This document shows positions 1 through 12,435 of a DNA stretch of 64,000 nt, piece after piece. The DNA is taken from the NCBI RefSeq assembly GCF_040958695.1, contig NZ_CP162599.1, positions 2,514,001-2,578,000 on the forward strand, written 5' to 3'. This DNA comes from Ornithinibacillus sp. 4-3. Its GTDB lineage: Bacteria > Bacillota > Bacilli > Bacillales > Amphibacillaceae. How positions within the stretch are numbered: the first letter of the stretch is position 1; each line of letters opens with the position of its first letter. The notes beneath the pieces are model-generated. The model did not search any database and was not told the origin of the DNA. It saw only the letters and a list, made by a program, of their open reading frames with translations. The position numbers and the translations under genes were made by a program.

Positions 1-2786
<2,786 letters not shown>

Positions 2787-2807
2787 CTACTGATCCCTCC
2801 TACCTTA

Positions 2808-3593
2808 TTATGCTTTATTACCAACTGTTTCGTCTTCAATACCTAGTTCTTCTTTAATCCACTCATAGCCTTCAGCCTCTAAGCGCTGTGCTAATTCTGG
2901 TCCACCAGACTTAACAATACGACCTTGCATCATTACGTGAACATGATCAGGCTCAATATAATTTAATAATCTTTGGTAGTGAGTGATCATCAAGCAACCA
3001 AAGTTTTCAGAACGCTGTTGGTTAATTGCTTTAGATACAACTTTTAATGCATCAATATCTAGACCGGAGTCAATCTCATCTAGAATAGCGATTGCTGGAT
3101 TCATTAATGTTAATTGAAGAATCTCATTACGTTTTTTCTCTCCACCTGAGAATCCTTCATTTAAATAGCGTTGTGCCATATTTTGATCAATTTCTAATAA
3201 ATCAAGTGCATTATCCATCTCTTTGATGAATTTCATTAATGGAATTTCATCGCCTTCTTCACGACGAGCGTTGATAGAAGAACGTAAGAAATCTGATGTT
3301 GTTACCCCACTAATTTCACTTGGGTACTGCATTGCTAAAAATAAACCAGCACGAGCGCGCTCATCTACTTCCATTTCTAAAACATCTTCTCCATCTAAAT
3401 GAATGCTTCCTTCAGTAATTTCATAATTTGGGTGTCCCATAATAGCTGAAGCAAGTGTAGACTTACCTGTACCATTTGGTCCCATTACTGCATGAAATTC
3501 TCCACCTGTTATTGTAAGGTTTACACCTTTTAATATCTCATTATCTTCAACTGAAACATGAAGATTTTTAATTTCTAGTGTTGATCCTGCCAT
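2808..3593 (-). CDS. sufC: Fe-S cluster assembly ATPase SufC
   Basis: A 261-residue soluble ABC-type ATPase that powers the SufBCD scaffold. Walker A is GPNGTGKST at residues 38-46, the signature is FSGGEKKR near 150, and Walker B is AILDEIDSGLD near 170. It has no membrane segment. It is the first gene of the minus-strand suf operon; its Shine-Dalgarno sequence is GGAGGT just upstream of the ATG, followed upstream by a 424-base gene-free leader. Confidence 0.97.
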   Translation of the reverse strand: MAGSTLEIKNLHVSVEDNEILKGVNLTITGGEFHAVMGPNGTGKSTLASAIMGHPNYEITEGSIHLDGEDVLEMEVDERARAGLFLAMQYPSEISGVTTSDFLRSSINARREEGDEIPLMKFIKEMDNALDLLEIDQNMAQRYLNEGFSGGEKKRNEILQLTLMNPAIAILDEIDSGLDIDALKVVSKAINQQRSENFGCLMITHYQRLLNYIEPDHVHVMMQGRIVKSGGPELAQRLEAEGYEWIKEELGIEDETVGNKA

Positions 3594-4017
3594 ATTAATA
3601 CCTCCAATTTGCTGGTGATGATATAGATTTTTAAAAAATCTATTCTCAATTTATTCTCATTATAATCTTAATGCATTACACACGATTTATCAACTGTTAT
3701 GAATAATTATTATAAATAAGAAATGAACATAAAATATTTTAAGTGATTAAATTCCTAATCTTACTAGTGTAAATGTCTATTTCAAGGGTATAGATGTATG
3801 TCATGTCAGCATTTCTTGAAATTAACCGAATTACCCACCACGACGGACAAAACACCCTAACATCTGAGTCAATTCCAGAGCATAACCAGCTTTAGTCTAC
3901 ATTTTAAAACTAATAAATTTCATTTGTTCTATCTCTTATTTTATATTCTCTTAACACATGTTCATAAATCTTCTACCCTATTTTATTCAACAAAAGTATT
4001 TACTTTTCTTCCTACTA
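3594..4017 (-). other. Gene-free region upstream of sufC
   Basis: No convincing reading frame was found. On the minus strand about 70 bases before sufC there is a TATAAT hexamer (3659-3664) followed by two direct copies of TGAGAATA 11 bp apart, a possible promoter and regulator site. No good -35 hexamer was found at the usual distance, so the promoter is tentative. The middle (about 3780-3900) is somewhat richer in GC, with no recognised structure. Confidence 0.3.
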
Positions 4018-4347
4018 TTATTCCTCGTCTTTAATGAATCGCTCTGGCTCATGATAAATTAAATGTTTGAAAATATTCGATACCGATCGAAATGCGTAGA
4101 TTTTTTCTTTTGTTTCATTATCCTTACGAATTAATAAGCAAGGAACGCTTTCTATCTTATGTTCCTGCATAAATTCTGGAAAGAATGAGGCATTCATTTC
4201 ATAGAAAAATTCCTCATGATAAATAGATTCAATTTGATCTAACATCGAACGCGCAACATGGCATGTTCCGCAGAACGGAGAGTTAATAAATAAAAAATAA
4301 CTATCCTGCTTTAATATATCATTTGTAACTTTCTTCAAAAAAATCAC
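4018..4347 (-). CDS. yusE: Thioredoxin-like protein, YusE family
   Basis: A 109-residue thioredoxin-fold protein with a CGTC redox pair (C26, C29) after a short first strand, and a cis-proline region in SVPCLL near residue 70. It has no signal peptide, so it is probably cytoplasmic. It lies 14 bases after the toprim protein gene, and the order yusE-yusF-gcvH-yusI is the same as in B. subtilis; the symbol rests on that synteny and the motif. Its electron partner and substrate are not known from sequence. Confidence 0.8.
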   Translation of the reverse strand: MIFLKKVTNDILKQDSYFLFINSPFCGTCHVARSMLDQIESIYHEEFFYEMNASFFPEFMQEHKIESVPCLLIRKDNETKEKIYAFRSVSNIFKHLIYHEPERFIKDEE

Positions 4348-4361
4348 CCAAATTCCAGTCT

Positions 4362-4718
4362 CTACAAATATGCTATATTTACTTCTATGTTTTTAGCTAC
4401 TAATGCAATGGCTAAATCCTTTTCTGGAGTTGTTGCCACTTCTTTATATACCTTATTCACATGGATATGCTTTGCATGTGGTAGCTCTCTACTTAACTGT
4501 TTTCGCAGTTTTAATCCTGTCTTATCTTCATCCACTAATATATATACATCTTGATCATCTAATTCGTACTTATACAAAAGCTCATCAAATTGTTCTACAC
4601 CTAATGTACCATTCGTGCATATAACCGTTACATCAGGATCAATAATTACTTTTTCAATTTTCTTCTTATCTGAACGACCTTCAACAATAATTATTTTCTC
4701 TAATCTATCTTCCCACAT
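4362..4718 (-). CDS. yusF: Small toprim-domain protein, YusF family
   Basis: A 118-residue protein that is almost entirely a toprim domain: the first acidic motif is IIVEGRSDK (residues 9-17) and the second is ILVDEDKTG near residue 61, the E and DxD metal-binding pattern of primases, topoisomerases and RNase M5. It has no extra domain, so a stand-alone nucleic acid enzyme related to RNase M5 (RnmV) is possible but not shown. It is probably cotranscribed with yusE downstream. Confidence 0.78.
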   Translation of the reverse strand: MWEDRLEKIIIVEGRSDKKKIEKVIIDPDVTVICTNGTLGVEQFDELLYKYELDDQDVYILVDEDKTGLKLRKQLSRELPHAKHIHVNKVYKEVATTPEKDLAIALVAKNIEVNIAYL

Positions 4719-4798
4719 ATTTATACACCCTTTATTTTGAGTTAAGAAACATAGATTGAAGCAATAGATCTAGCAAGATATATATAATATTAACGAAG

Positions 4799-4836
4799 AA
4801 AGGCTGATTGCAACCTATAGGTGCTAATCAGCCTTT
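4799..4836 (-). terminator. Rho-independent terminator after gcvH
   Basis: A perfect 11-bp stem (4799-4809 with 4826-4836) encloses a 16-base loop. On the minus strand it is followed by a mixed T-rich tail. It ends gcvH transcription before yusF and could also act in the other direction. Confidence 0.85.
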
Positions 4837-4902
4837 TATACCAATAAAATATTAGCATAAGCATAACTAGCCTGTTAAATAGACCAGTCTTCCTTTATTT
4901 AA

Positions 4903-5286
4903 TTAGTCTTCTTGAACGAATGATGCATATTCATCTGCTGTTAATAACTCATCAAGCTCAGCTGGATCAGATACTTCTACAACAATCATCCATGCACTCT
5001 CATAAGGAGATTCATTTACATATTCTGGACTATCGTCAAGGTCTTCGTTTATTTCAACAACTTTTCCGCTTACTGGAGCATATAATTCTGAAACTGTTTT
5101 AACAGATTCTACACTACCAAACGGCTCGTCAGCTTCTACTTCGTCACCAACTTCAGGAAGTTCAACGAAAACGATGTCTCCAAGCTCAGACTGAGCAAAG
5201 TCTGTAATTCCGATTCGTACTTTATCTCCTTCTTTTTTAACCCACTCATGTTCTTCTGAATACAATAAATCCTCTGGTAAATTCAT
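4903..5286 (-). CDS. gcvH: Glycine cleavage system H protein
   Basis: A 127-residue lipoyl carrier. K63 in ESVKTVSEL is the lipoylation site, flanked by the usual DEPFGSVE and [11 protein letters not shown] strands, and the N-terminal EEHEW motif is typical. In Bacillaceae GcvH also serves as the octanoyl donor/acceptor in the LipM-LipL lipoate pathway, so it is often encoded away from gcvPT, as here. It is monocistronic, between two terminators. Confidence 0.97.
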   Translation of the reverse strand: MNLPEDLLYSEEHEWVKKEGDKVRIGITDFAQSELGDIVFVELPEVGDEVEADEPFGSVESVKTVSELYAPVSGKVVEINEDLDDSPEYVNESPYESAWMIVVEVSDPAELDELLTADEYASFVQED

Positions 5287-5377
5287 TAAAAATCCCTCCG
5301 TTAATAAAATCTAATTTATTATACAAGCTATCTATAATTATTGCTAGCTTATAAACTTATAGTATGTGTTCAATTAA

Positions 5378-5425
5378 AAACAAGCCAACATAGAAAGTCA
5401 CCTTATTATGTTTGTTGGACTGTTT
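5378..5425 (-). terminator. Terminator after yusI, a degenerate GTTCAAA-family repeat
   Basis: On the minus strand a stem of 6 bp plus 5 bp, interrupted by two mismatches, joins 5378-5390 to 5413-5425 and is followed by a T-rich tract. The outer sequence GTTCAAACAGTCCAA differs at one base from the terminal sequence of the large repeat at 20036-20365, so this looks like a worn copy of the same element family. Confidence 0.55.
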
Positions 5426-5435
5426 GAACTTCCTA

Positions 5436-5792
5436 TTATAACCAATTTTCTTCAAACATTGCTTCATTAAAACCAACAGTTACTTTCTCACCATCTGTTG
5501 TAATAGGACGCTTTACAAGCATTCCATTAGAAGCTAAATATGTAGCCATTTCCTCTACGCTTGCATCCTTTAACTTATCTTTCATTCCTTGCTCACGATA
5601 GACTTTCCCACTAGTGTTAAAAAACTTTCTTTCTGGTACATCTGCTTTTTCGAAGTAATCTAGAAACATTTCTTTTGAAGGTGTTTCTTCCACAATATGC
5701 TTTATTTCAAAATCTTTATTGTTTTCCTCTAACCACTTCTTTGCTTTTTTACATGTACCACAATTTGGATACCAATAAAAAGTTAAAGCCAT
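5436..5792 (-). CDS. yusI: ArsC/Spx-family protein YusI
   Basis: A 118-residue ArsC-fold protein with CGTC at residues 11-14 and the conserved KRPITT segment near residue 94, as in Spx, MgsR and YusI. Length and position after gcvH favour YusI over Spx. Members of this fold are either arsenate-reductase-like thiol enzymes or RNA polymerase-binding regulators; the sequence does not decide which. It is followed by a terminator. Confidence 0.82.
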   Translation of the reverse strand: MALTFYWYPNCGTCKKAKKWLEENNKDFEIKHIVEETPSKEMFLDYFEKADVPERKFFNTSGKVYREQGMKDKLKDASVEEMATYLASNGMLVKRPITTDGEKVTVGFNEAMFEENWL

Positions 5793-6020
5793 TCTATTCT
5801 CTCCCTACTGTTGTCTACTCAATGACATATTACCACATATTTTCATCCTATACCTTCTTTTTTCTTAGTTTATATAAGAAAATTAAAAAGCATTTTTAAA
5901 ATTATCCTCCGGAAAATTTAGAAGACTTGATTTTAACACATTATGTATTAAATTTAGTTGATGAAAATGTGTCAATCCCTTGTCTCATAACTATCAATAA
6001 AAATAATAAAGAGAATAATT

Positions 6021-7214
6021 TTATGACTTTAATGCGAAAATTCTTCTAGAAATTTCTTCACCAATTTGTAGTGATGCTGTCGCTGCTGGAGAAGGCGCAT
6101 TACAAATATGAATACTTCTTTTTCCATCAATAATTTGAAAATCATCTACTAAGCTTCCATCAGAAAGCAATGCTTGAGCACGCACACCTGCTGGAGCACT
6201 AATCAGATCATCTTCTGTTATCTCTGGAATTAACTCTTGTAGACTTTTAACAAATAATCCTTTGCTAAAGGAGCGCTTCATTTCCTCAAGTCCTTCTTTC
6301 ATGTACTTACCAGCTAATTTCCAAAACCCTTTATACATTAATGTTTCTCCAAGATCTTTTACGTGAAAATCAGTTTTTCGATATCCTTCACGTTTAAAGC
6401 TCAGTACAGCATTAGGTCCTGCTTCTACTTCTCCATCAATCATCCGAGTAAAATGAACGCCTAAAAAAGGAAAATCTGGGTTCGGAACAGGATAAATTAA
6501 ATTTTTTACTAAATAACGCTTTTCTGGCTTTAATTTATAATACTCCCCACGAAATGGAACGATCTTCAAATCAGCATGATATCCAGCCATTTTTGCTATT
6601 CGATCACTATGCAACCCAGCACAATTGACAAGCAGCTTTCCTTTATAGTTTCCACGTTTTGTTTCTACAACAACTTCATCTGGATTCTCAGTAATTGCTT
6701 GAACTGGCGATTCTAAAAGGATTTCCCCTCCAGCTTCACGAATTAATTCTCCAAGTTTTTCGCTTACCTGTTTATAATTAACAATTCCTGCAGCAGGGAC
6801 AGAAATACCTTCTATGCCATTCACATGTGGTTCTAATTCTCGCAATTCATCTTGATTTATTTTTTTAATAACAAGCTCGTTTTGCTGCCCGCGTTCATAT
6901 AAATTTTGCAGTAATGGTAACTCCTCTTCTTTTGTTGCTACAATAATTTTCCCACACGGATCAAAATCAATACCATGTGCTTCACAGAACGCCTTCATAG
7001 ATTCATTTCCTGCTTTAGCAAACCTTGCTTTATAACTACCTGGTTGATAATAAATACCTGAATGGATGACTCCACTATTATGCCCTGTTTGATGCTTTGC
7101 TAATTCATCTTCCTTTTCAAGTAAAAGAAGTTTAGCGTCTGGCTTCTGTTTTAATAACTCATAACTTACGGAAAGTCCGACAATCCCTCCACCGACTACG
7201 ATATAATCAAACAT
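6021..7214 (-). CDS. lhgO: L-2-hydroxyglutarate oxidase LhgO
   Basis: A 397-residue FAD-dependent oxidoreductase of the DAO family. The dinucleotide-binding GGGIVG is at residues 8-13; HNSGVIHSGIYY near 45, VNCAGLHSD near 198, and GVRAQ with NAPSPAATAS at the C terminus are characteristic of LhgO. The enzyme oxidises L-2-hydroxyglutarate to 2-oxoglutarate and passes electrons to the quinone pool at the membrane. It stands alone between gaps; csiD is not beside it. Confidence 0.9.
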   Translation of the reverse strand: MFDYIVVGGGIVGLSVSYELLKQKPDAKLLLLEKEDELAKHQTGHNSGVIHSGIYYQPGSYKARFAKAGNESMKAFCEAHGIDFDPCGKIIVATKEEELPLLQNLYERGQQNELVIKKINQDELRELEPHVNGIEGISVPAAGIVNYKQVSEKLGELIREAGGEILLESPVQAITENPDEVVVETKRGNYKGKLLVNCAGLHSDRIAKMAGYHADLKIVPFRGEYYKLKPEKRYLVKNLIYPVPNPDFPFLGVHFTRMIDGEVEAGPNAVLSFKREGYRKTDFHVKDLGETLMYKGFWKLAGKYMKEGLEEMKRSFSKGLFVKSLQELIPEITEDDLISAPAGVRAQALLSDGSLVDDFQIIDGKRSIHICNAPSPAATASLQIGEEISRRIFALKS

Positions 7215-7394
7215 ACGAGTCCTCCTTATATATAATTAACGTATACTATGTTTAAAATTATCATTAAAAAATCAACAGATTTCAAGAAAATTTGGAACAA
7301 AATTTCATCTGCTTCTTAAGCCATCTTTTCTCTTCTATAGGTATCTGTTTATTTAATTCGTATCGTTAATTTTAATATTATCATAATTTAAATA

Positions 7395-7440
7395 AGGGAG
7401 TAGCATTCAAAATATTACAAACTTTTGAGATGCACTCCCT
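7395..7440 (-). terminator. Terminator after the peptide-binding lipoprotein gene
   Basis: A long inverted repeat (AGGGAGT near 7395 with ACTCCCT ending at 7440, continuing inward with small bulges) lies between the 7485 stop and lhgO, with T-rich sequence on both sides. It probably works in both directions. Confidence 0.7.
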
Positions 7441-7484
7441 TTTTCATTCAACCTCTATTGCCAATTTAAGGTCTAAGTTAATAC

Positions 7485-9059
7485 CTATTCTTTACTGACA
7501 TTCCAGAATACATGAGATAAAGAATAGTCATACCCTTTTATATTGCTTCTAGTGGCATGAATATTTTTGGTATCTCCATACTTAACTAAAGGTAAATAAT
7601 TATAAAACTCATCCTGAAGTTCACCAAAATAATCACTTGCTTCCTCTGGTGAAGCGGCTGTTCTTATTTGTTCAATAAAACTATCTATTTCAGGGCTATT
7701 TGTCCAACCAGGATATTGTGTTGCTGAATCAAGCCATATATTATTCAATGGATGTGGTTCATAACTAAATCCTGTTGCAAACATATCCCATGCTGTTTCA
7801 TCTTCACGATGTGTTAATAAAGTCGCCCAATCATACACATCTAATTTAACATTTATCCCGACTTCTTTTAGTTGTTGTTGAACAGAAACTGCTGCATTAT
7901 AATGATCTTCGTATGCTCTACTTACCAAAAACACTATTTCTTCACCATCATAACCTATCTCATCAAGTAATTCTTTCGCCTTTTCAATATCCTTCTGATT
8001 ATATCTATCAATACCTTCTTCCCTGTAAAAACTTGTTTGTATCTCTGGAACTAATGCATGGGATGGTGCAGCAAATTTTTCACTTGAATAAGCCGCAAGC
8101 AACACCTCTTCTAAGTCTAAAGCATAGTTAATTGCTTGACGTGCTTTAACATCACTAAAGAATCCATGCTTTTTATTAAATACCATCATTGCAAATCCAT
8201 TATCAGGGGTATAAACCGTAATATTTGGATCATTTTCTAACCTATCATAATCATCATAAGGTAATAATGTTGCCATATCATACTGGCCACTGATAAGACC
8301 AGCGACACGTGTTGAAGCATCATCAACAATTTCGAGATGTAATTCATCTACTAAAACTTCTTTTTTTCCTGCAAAACCATCTGCTGGTGTTGATAAAGGT
8401 TGATAATCCTCAAATTTTTTCAGATGTAAATATTGATCTGCCCTCCATTCTTTCACTTCATAAGGGCCTGTACCAACATATTCTGTAACCCCATCAGCTC
8501 CAGCATTATCAACAATTTCTTTCGGCATAATTGCCAAATATTGAATAGTATTGGAAAGCGCAATTAGTGTAACTGTATTTCTCTCAGGAAGTTGCATCAC
8601 AACCGTATAATCATCTTCCGCTTCAAAAGTTGCATCTGCAAAATTACTTTTTCCAAGAGAAGATACTTCTACCCATTTATCATAAGAAGCAATTACATCC
8701 TCTGATGTCATTTCTTTTCCATTATGAAATTTAACTCCTTCTCTTAATTTAAATGTGTATGTTTTCCCATCCTCACTAATTTCCCACTCTTCAGCTAGCA
8801 TAGGTTGTGGCTCTAACTCGCTATCTAGAGCTACAAGTGTTTCAAAAATTGGGGATGTGAAATCTTTGGTTATTGTTGCAGTGGTAATATGTGGATCCAA
8901 GCCAGGTGGCTTATTATCGTAAGCTACTGTTAATATATTTTTTCCATTTTGATCCTCTTGATTGTTATCATTTGTAGCATCTTCTTCTGAATTACAAGCA
9001 AGTAAACTTAAAATCACACCTAGATAGATTACTAACAAGATTGTTCGTTTATATTTCAT
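7485..9059 (-). CDS. Peptide/nickel-type ABC transporter substrate-binding lipoprotein
   Basis: A 524-residue SBP_bac_5 (DppA/OppA-type) protein. The N terminus is a lipoprotein signal with lipobox LLAC (Cys22) followed by an acidic Asn/Glu/Asp linker. The family signature region is LAEEWEISEDGKTYTF near residue 103. No permease or ATPase gene is adjacent, so it must share a transporter encoded elsewhere. The placement next to a nitrilase, GntR and M20 peptidase genes suggests that it captures peptides or acyl-amino acids for this region. The ligand is unknown. Confidence 0.88.
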   Translation of the reverse strand: MKYKRTILLVIYLGVILSLLACNSEEDATNDNNQEDQNGKNILTVAYDNKPPGLDPHITTATITKDFTSPIFETLVALDSELEPQPMLAEEWEISEDGKTYTFKLREGVKFHNGKEMTSEDVIASYDKWVEVSSLGKSNFADATFEAEDDYTVVMQLPERNTVTLIALSNTIQYLAIMPKEIVDNAGADGVTEYVGTGPYEVKEWRADQYLHLKKFEDYQPLSTPADGFAGKKEVLVDELHLEIVDDASTRVAGLISGQYDMATLLPYDDYDRLENDPNITVYTPDNGFAMMVFNKKHGFFSDVKARQAINYALDLEEVLLAAYSSEKFAAPSHALVPEIQTSFYREEGIDRYNQKDIEKAKELLDEIGYDGEEIVFLVSRAYEDHYNAAVSVQQQLKEVGINVKLDVYDWATLLTHREDETAWDMFATGFSYEPHPLNNIWLDSATQYPGWTNSPEIDSFIEQIRTAASPEEASDYFGELQDEFYNYLPLVKYGDTKNIHATRSNIKGYDYSLSHVFWNVSKE

Positions 9060-9140
9060 ATGCTCACCTTTCCTGAACGTGGAGTTAAGTGCTTCGTATA
9101 TATAACAAATATAAACAGGTTCAATATAGATGAAATAAGC

Positions 9141-9968
9141 TTATAACTGATAATATTCTGGTTTACGATGTTCAAAACATGGGATTGTATTTCGAAACTC
9201 ATCAACTTTTGTAATATCAATATCGGCTGTAATGATACCTTCGCCTTCTGGAGCTCTTGCAATAACAGTTCCCCAAGGGTCAACAATCATACTACTACCG
9301 TATTTTGCATCCTCCACCCCTTCTCCAGTATCATAAAAACCATACTGTCCTGTCGCAATCACATAACATTGATTCTCTACAGCTCTTGCTCTAATAAGCA
9401 ATTCCCAATGTAGATATCCGGTATAGATAGGAAAAGCAGCTGGAATAAACATAATTTGAGCTCCTTGAAGTGCTAATGAACGATATAATTCTGGAAATCT
9501 TACATCATAACATATGCTTAATCCCATTTTTCCAACTGGAGTATCTACTACTGATAATTCCGTTCCTGGCTTAATTGCGTCAGATTCTTTGATTGAAATT
9601 CTATCTTCCATTTCAACATCATATAAATGCATTTTTCGATAAGTCGCAATGATTTCACCTTGGTCATTAAAAAGAACACTAGTATTATAGGAGCGGCCAT
9701 CATCAGCCTTTTCCATAAAACTTCCACAGTTTATATAAATTCCTAATTCCTTAGCTTTTTCACTAAAAAGATTAGTAGTTGGGCCAGGAATTGTCTCACT
9801 AATCTTTTGCTTCAATTCCTTATCATCTGGCCCCATATAGTCAATATACTCTGGTAAACATACTAATTTTGCTCCTTCTTTAGCTGCTTGATCAACAAAT
9901 TTAAGGGCTTTTTGAATATTTTTCTCTTTATCCTCTCGCACATTCATTTGAATGGAAGCTACCTTCAT
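9141..9968 (-). CDS. Carbon-nitrogen hydrolase (nitrilase family)
   Basis: A 275-residue amidase with the complete nitrilase triad: E40 (CLPEY), K112 (YRKMHLYD) and C153 (SICYDVRFPELYR). A second Glu follows in the HWELLIRARA segment. It resembles the NIT2 omega-amidase and carbamoylputrescine amidase group; the natural substrate cannot be read from the sequence. ATG 9968 is chosen over a TTG three bases upstream because of the AGAGG seven bases before it. It is close to the peptide-binding lipoprotein gene (81 bases) and probably cotranscribed with it. Confidence 0.86.
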   Translation of the reverse strand: MKVASIQMNVREDKEKNIQKALKFVDQAAKEGAKLVCLPEYIDYMGPDDKELKQKISETIPGPTTNLFSEKAKELGIYINCGSFMEKADDGRSYNTSVLFNDQGEIIATYRKMHLYDVEMEDRISIKESDAIKPGTELSVVDTPVGKMGLSICYDVRFPELYRSLALQGAQIMFIPAAFPIYTGYLHWELLIRARAVENQCYVIATGQYGFYDTGEGVEDAKYGSSMIVDPWGTVIARAPEGEGIITADIDITKVDEFRNTIPCFEHRKPEYYQL

Positions 9969-10098
9969 CAAATATCCTCTCCTTAATTTTCAAGTGTAAT
10001 CGTTTACATTTTCCAACTTAAAGATACTATCATTTTCATTTGTGCTGTAATAACCTATTTAAGAATATCGAAGTTATCACCTCCATTAATGGTAACTT

Positions 10099-10803
10099 TT
10101 AAAGATTATCTCCAATTTTCTTCCTTACTGTATGAAGATGTTTTCTCATTTTTAATGCTGCTAATTTTGAATTTCTCGCTTTAATAGCATCAAAAATAGC
10201 CTTGTGTTCTTCGTATATATGTTCTCTTTTTAATTTCAAACCAATATTTTGTTTTAAGGAAAATTGTAATGCTTTATGATATAGCTCAGAAGTATTTTCA
10301 ATGGTTTGGACTAAAAATGAGTTGTATGAAGAACGAATAATAATTTTATGGAAATTATAATCTGCTTCATCACCAAGGATTGTATCATCATTTACGAAGG
10401 TCTCTTTAAGTGTATATAATGCCTGTTCCAGTTCAATAATATCCTCTTGTTTATGCCTAATTGCCGCAAGAGCAGTTGCTTCTGTTTCAATAATCGTTCG
10501 TAATTCTAGCAATTCATAAACCTTTTCAATATCTAGCATTTCTAATCTTGCTTTTTCTAACATATCTGTAACTCTTACTTCTCTTACCCAGTTCCCTCCA
10601 CCTTGCCTCTGTTCAACTATTCCAATTGCAGAAAGTATGCTTAGTGCCTCTCTCACTGGTGAACGACTAATTTTAAACATTTTCGCTAATTCAGTTTCTG
10701 AAGGAAGCTTAGTGTTTACTGGAAAAGTGCCATCCTGTATTAATATTTTTAAATTATCAAATACTTGTTCAGAAATTTTACGACGATCTATAGTGAAGGA
10801 CAC
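10099..10803 (-). CDS. GntR-family regulator, FCD (FadR) subfamily
   Basis: About 234 residues: an N-terminal winged helix (LPSETELAKMFKISRSPVREAL) and an alpha-helical FCD ligand domain with the metal-binding positions near EAT, DYNFH and H-rich C-terminal helices. FCD regulators usually sense small carboxylic acids. A GTG at 10803 is preferred over the GTG at 10812 because AGGGG then has proper spacing. It lies between the nitrilase and M20 genes, which are plausible targets. Confidence 0.87.
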   Translation of the reverse strand: MSFTIDRRKISEQVFDNLKILIQDGTFPVNTKLPSETELAKMFKISRSPVREALSILSAIGIVEQRQGGGNWVREVRVTDMLEKARLEMLDIEKVYELLELRTIIETEATALAAIRHKQEDIIELEQALYTLKETFVNDDTILGDEADYNFHKIIIRSSYNSFLVQTIENTSELYHKALQFSLKQNIGLKLKREHIYEEHKAIFDAIKARNSKLAALKMRKHLHTVRKKIGDNL

Positions 10804-10935
10804 AGTATTCACCCCTACCTAATTTCATTATTATAACTTGAATGATTGTATGTTGTATGACAAGCATACATCTATATTCAGAAAATTACAATACTGTTTT
10901 TTCTAAAAATATTAACTATTTAGATTTCGCGCATA

Positions 10936-10965
10936 AAAAAGCGCAAAGATTACTTTGCGCTTTTT
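10936..10965 (-). terminator. Rho-independent terminator after the M20 gene
   Basis: A perfect 13-bp stem (10936-10948 with 10953-10965) has GCGCAAAG in its arm, a 4-base loop and an A/T tract on both sides. It ends the M20 gene that stops at 10994 and insulates the GntR gene. Confidence 0.92.
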
Positions 10966-10993
10966 AAGGTAATTATTTAATTCAAACCGCTAC

Positions 10994-12343
10994 CTATTTC
11001 TGATAAAATTCTGCTAATGCTTCAATTACATGACATGTACAACGAATTCCATTAAAGAAATTATCTACTCCAATATTTTCATTTGGAGAATGATTAGCTT
11101 CATCAAAATTCGCATATGGAACAATTACAGAGGGAACTTCTAAAACTTGTGTCCAGACATAGTCAGGTAATCCTCCGCCAAGGCTTGGTTGCATCACAGG
11201 CGGTTGCTTATAAGATTTTTCTACAGCATCTCGAATAACTTGAACAATTTCTTGATCTGGTGATGTGCGAGAAGGATGACGCATACTATGGACTTTAATT
11301 TCCATATCTGGTGCATGCTTTGCTACATGTTTTTTGAATTTCTCTAAAATATCATATGGATCTTGGTCTACAACGAGACGCATATCCATTTTTAGCACTG
11401 CTTTTCCTGGAATAATTGTCTTTCTACTTCCACAATTAAATCCAGCAATATTCATTGTCGGTTCTAAAGTCAGCTTACGGTAGTATTCTTCTCCAGTCAT
11501 CTGAAGGTCCTTATAACCAATTTTTTCTCCTAATTCTTCTTGGTTATATGGTAAGGTTTTTAGTAATTCTAATTCGGTTTCTGTTGGTGTACGGACATCA
11601 TCATAGAAACCTTCAATCAATACATTACCTTCTTTGTCTCGCATTGTATTTAATAACTCTACTAACTTCCATGCAGGGTTTGGTACGATATTTCCTTTGT
11701 TTCCTGAATGATTATCCCAATCAGCACCATGAGCTTCAAGTTCAACATAAACAATCCCTCTTGCTCCGAGTAAAACAAATGGTGCTCCACTATCATGCAT
11801 AGGTCCATCAGAAGTATATGCTAAATCTGCTTTTAGTAATTCTTTATGCGCTTCTACAAATGGGATAAGGTTAGGACTCCCCTTTTCCTCTTCTCCTTCA
11901 AAAACAAACTTAATATTAATTGGCAGTTCTCCTGCTACCTCTTGATATGTCTTCACTGCTAGAAGCTGTGCCATAAGTTGTCCCTTATTATCTCCTGCTC
12001 CACGACCATAAATTCTTCCATCACGAATGGTTGGCTCAAATGGTGGGCTATCCCATTCTTCAATAGGATCTGGTGGCTGTACATCATAATGACCATAGAT
12101 AAGCAATGTAAAATACTCAGGGTCATTGATAATTTCTCCATAAATCACAGGATGACCAGCAGTTGGAATAATTTGCGTTTTAATTCCAATCTCTTCCATC
12201 ATTTTTGTTAATAATTCTCCTGTTTCAGCAATACCAATATTCTGAGCACTGATACTTTTTTGTCTTAAAAGGGTAAAAAGTGTTTCTAAGTATTCCTCTT
12301 GTTTTTCTTTGATTCGATTCTCTATTGCTGCAATTACCATCAT
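10994..12343 (-). CDS. M20-family dipeptidase
   Basis: A 449-residue dizinc peptidase of the M20 CNDP/DUG1-like type. The metal and catalytic residues are present: GHYDVQP near 84, GAGDNKGQ near 115, the EGEEEKGSP catalytic Glu pair near 149, YTSDGP near 176 and the final His in EANHSPNEN near 423. It has no signal peptide and is probably cytoplasmic. It is the downstream half of a tandem pair with the gene at 12436-13800. Specific substrates (dipeptides, acyl-amino acids) are not determined. Confidence 0.9.
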   Translation of the reverse strand: MMVIAAIENRIKEKQEEYLETLFTLLRQKSISAQNIGIAETGELLTKMMEEIGIKTQIIPTAGHPVIYGEIINDPEYFTLLIYGHYDVQPPDPIEEWDSPPFEPTIRDGRIYGRGAGDNKGQLMAQLLAVKTYQEVAGELPINIKFVFEGEEEKGSPNLIPFVEAHKELLKADLAYTSDGPMHDSGAPFVLLGARGIVYVELEAHGADWDNHSGNKGNIVPNPAWKLVELLNTMRDKEGNVLIEGFYDDVRTPTETELELLKTLPYNQEELGEKIGYKDLQMTGEEYYRKLTLEPTMNIAGFNCGSRKTIIPGKAVLKMDMRLVVDQDPYDILEKFKKHVAKHAPDMEIKVHSMRHPSRTSPDQEIVQVIRDAVEKSYKQPPVMQPSLGGGLPDYVWTQVLEVPSVIVPYANFDEANHSPNENIGVDNFFNGIRCTCHVIEALAEFYQK

Positions 12344-12397
12344 TCATCCACTCCTCGTAAATATCTAAGATTGTCTTCTATGTATGTAAAAAGTGAT

Positions 12398-12426
12398 AGG
12401 TGAAAAGCGTTACACACCTTTCACCT
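12398..12426 (-). terminator. Weak terminator between the tandem M20 genes
   Basis: An 8-bp stem AGGTGAAA/TTTCACCT (12398-12405 with 12419-12426) is followed on the minus strand by a short T run. It may only attenuate readthrough from the upstream paralogue into the downstream one. Confidence 0.5.
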
Positions 12427-12435
12427 ACCTATCCA